From Lachnospiraceae bacterium UBA7188 (GTDB lineage: Bacteria > Bacillota > Clostridia > Lachnospirales > Lachnospiraceae): 12,631 nt of DNA. The first letter of the stretch is position 1, and each line of letters begins with the position of its first letter. Position numbers and translations under genes: made by a program. Shown here one piece after another: positions 12,474-12,631 of this stretch. The notes beneath the pieces were generated by a model, which was not told the DNA's origin, did no database searches, and was given only the letters and a program-made list of their open reading frames with translations. The stretch lies in assembly GCA_002490995.1 (NCBI GenBank), contig DKVC01000265.1, positions 3,485-16,115 on the forward strand, read 5' to 3'.

Positions 12474-12523
12474 TTTCTGAGGCCGCTTACGAACCACGCC
12501 TTCCGTACTTGACGTTTCATCAT
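12440..12523 (-). CDS. Possible 27-residue peptide with strong ribosome site
   Basis: ATG ATG at 12523-12518 follows AGGAGGGAGGA directly and opens 27 codons (MMKRQVRKAWFVSGLRNFYA then HAEIAGI) to a TAG at 12442-12440. The peptide is basic with an amphipathic, hydrophobic middle. Its last codons lie inside the alternative hairpins. It could be a leader peptide coupling translation to RNA folding, a small bioactive peptide, or the remnant start of a lost gene. I do not recognise it. Confidence 0.35.
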   Translation of the reverse strand: MMKRQVRKAWFVSGLRNFYAHAEIAGI

Positions 12524-12631
12524 TCCTCCCTCCTCTCTTCTTCTTACTTCGATTGGTCAGGAATTGTAAAAAAATTTCTTGCAAATCCATTGCCGATATG
12601 TTATTCTGAAAAAGGGAAAGCCATAGAAGCG

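Overview
The window reads as accessory DNA from a gut-type Clostridia genome, most likely Lachnospiraceae. This rests on gene families I recognise (a DUF5688 protein, a CD3324-like regulator, a PD-(D/E)XK/Rpn-like protein, a clostridial ParM-type actin) and on strong AGGAGG-type ribosome sites. It is not a database match. Every convincing gene lies on the minus strand, so transcription runs from high to low coordinates. The layout suggests a plasmid or integrative element backbone carrying cargo.

Layout in transcription order. (1) 12523-11962: a possible 27-residue peptide ORF with a very strong ribosome site and overlapping hairpins, then a CD3324-like DNA-binding protein closed by a strong terminator (11923-11957). 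(2) 11836-7988: a good promoter, then two adjacent full-length ABC exporters (TMD+NBD) that look like a heterodimeric exporter. The first has a 54-residue Lys/Glu repeat linker. After the second, in frame beyond its stop, is a 78-codon open stretch without an obvious start, ending at a terminator (7711-7742). This block looks more AT-rich than its surroundings. (3) 7596-5422: a YqaJ-type exonuclease, a short region with two diverged copies of a possible microprotein segment, and a DUF5688 protein. (4) 5206-4306: a PD-(D/E)XK/Rpn-like protein with its own promoter, followed by a ~100-bp inverted-repeat element and two tandem terminators. (5) 4190-228: a repeat-rich control region, then a tight operon: double-OB single-stranded-DNA-binding protein, RadC/JAB protein, coiled-coil protein, ParM-like actin and ParR-like adaptor, closed by a terminator.

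Modules 4 and 5 look like maintenance and DNA-handling functions (ssDNA binding, recombination, actin-driven segregation). Module 2 looks like cargo. Related copies of a TTATTTTCCGACA-containing repeat sit at the left edge of the window (1-21), between modules 4 and 5 (4191-4242), just upstream of the exporters (11757-11782) and upstream of the regulator (12338-12389), so they mark module borders.

The most striking single observation is in parM. Three tandem copies of an 8-bp unit (787-811) shift the frame and cut the protein at 273 residues. With one unit removed the frame stays open through the conserved actin-like C-terminus and stops one base before the parR start. This could be a phase-variable switch, a fresh inactivating slip or a sequencing error. 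No RNA genes, CRISPR arrays, integrase, relaxase or replication initiator were seen.
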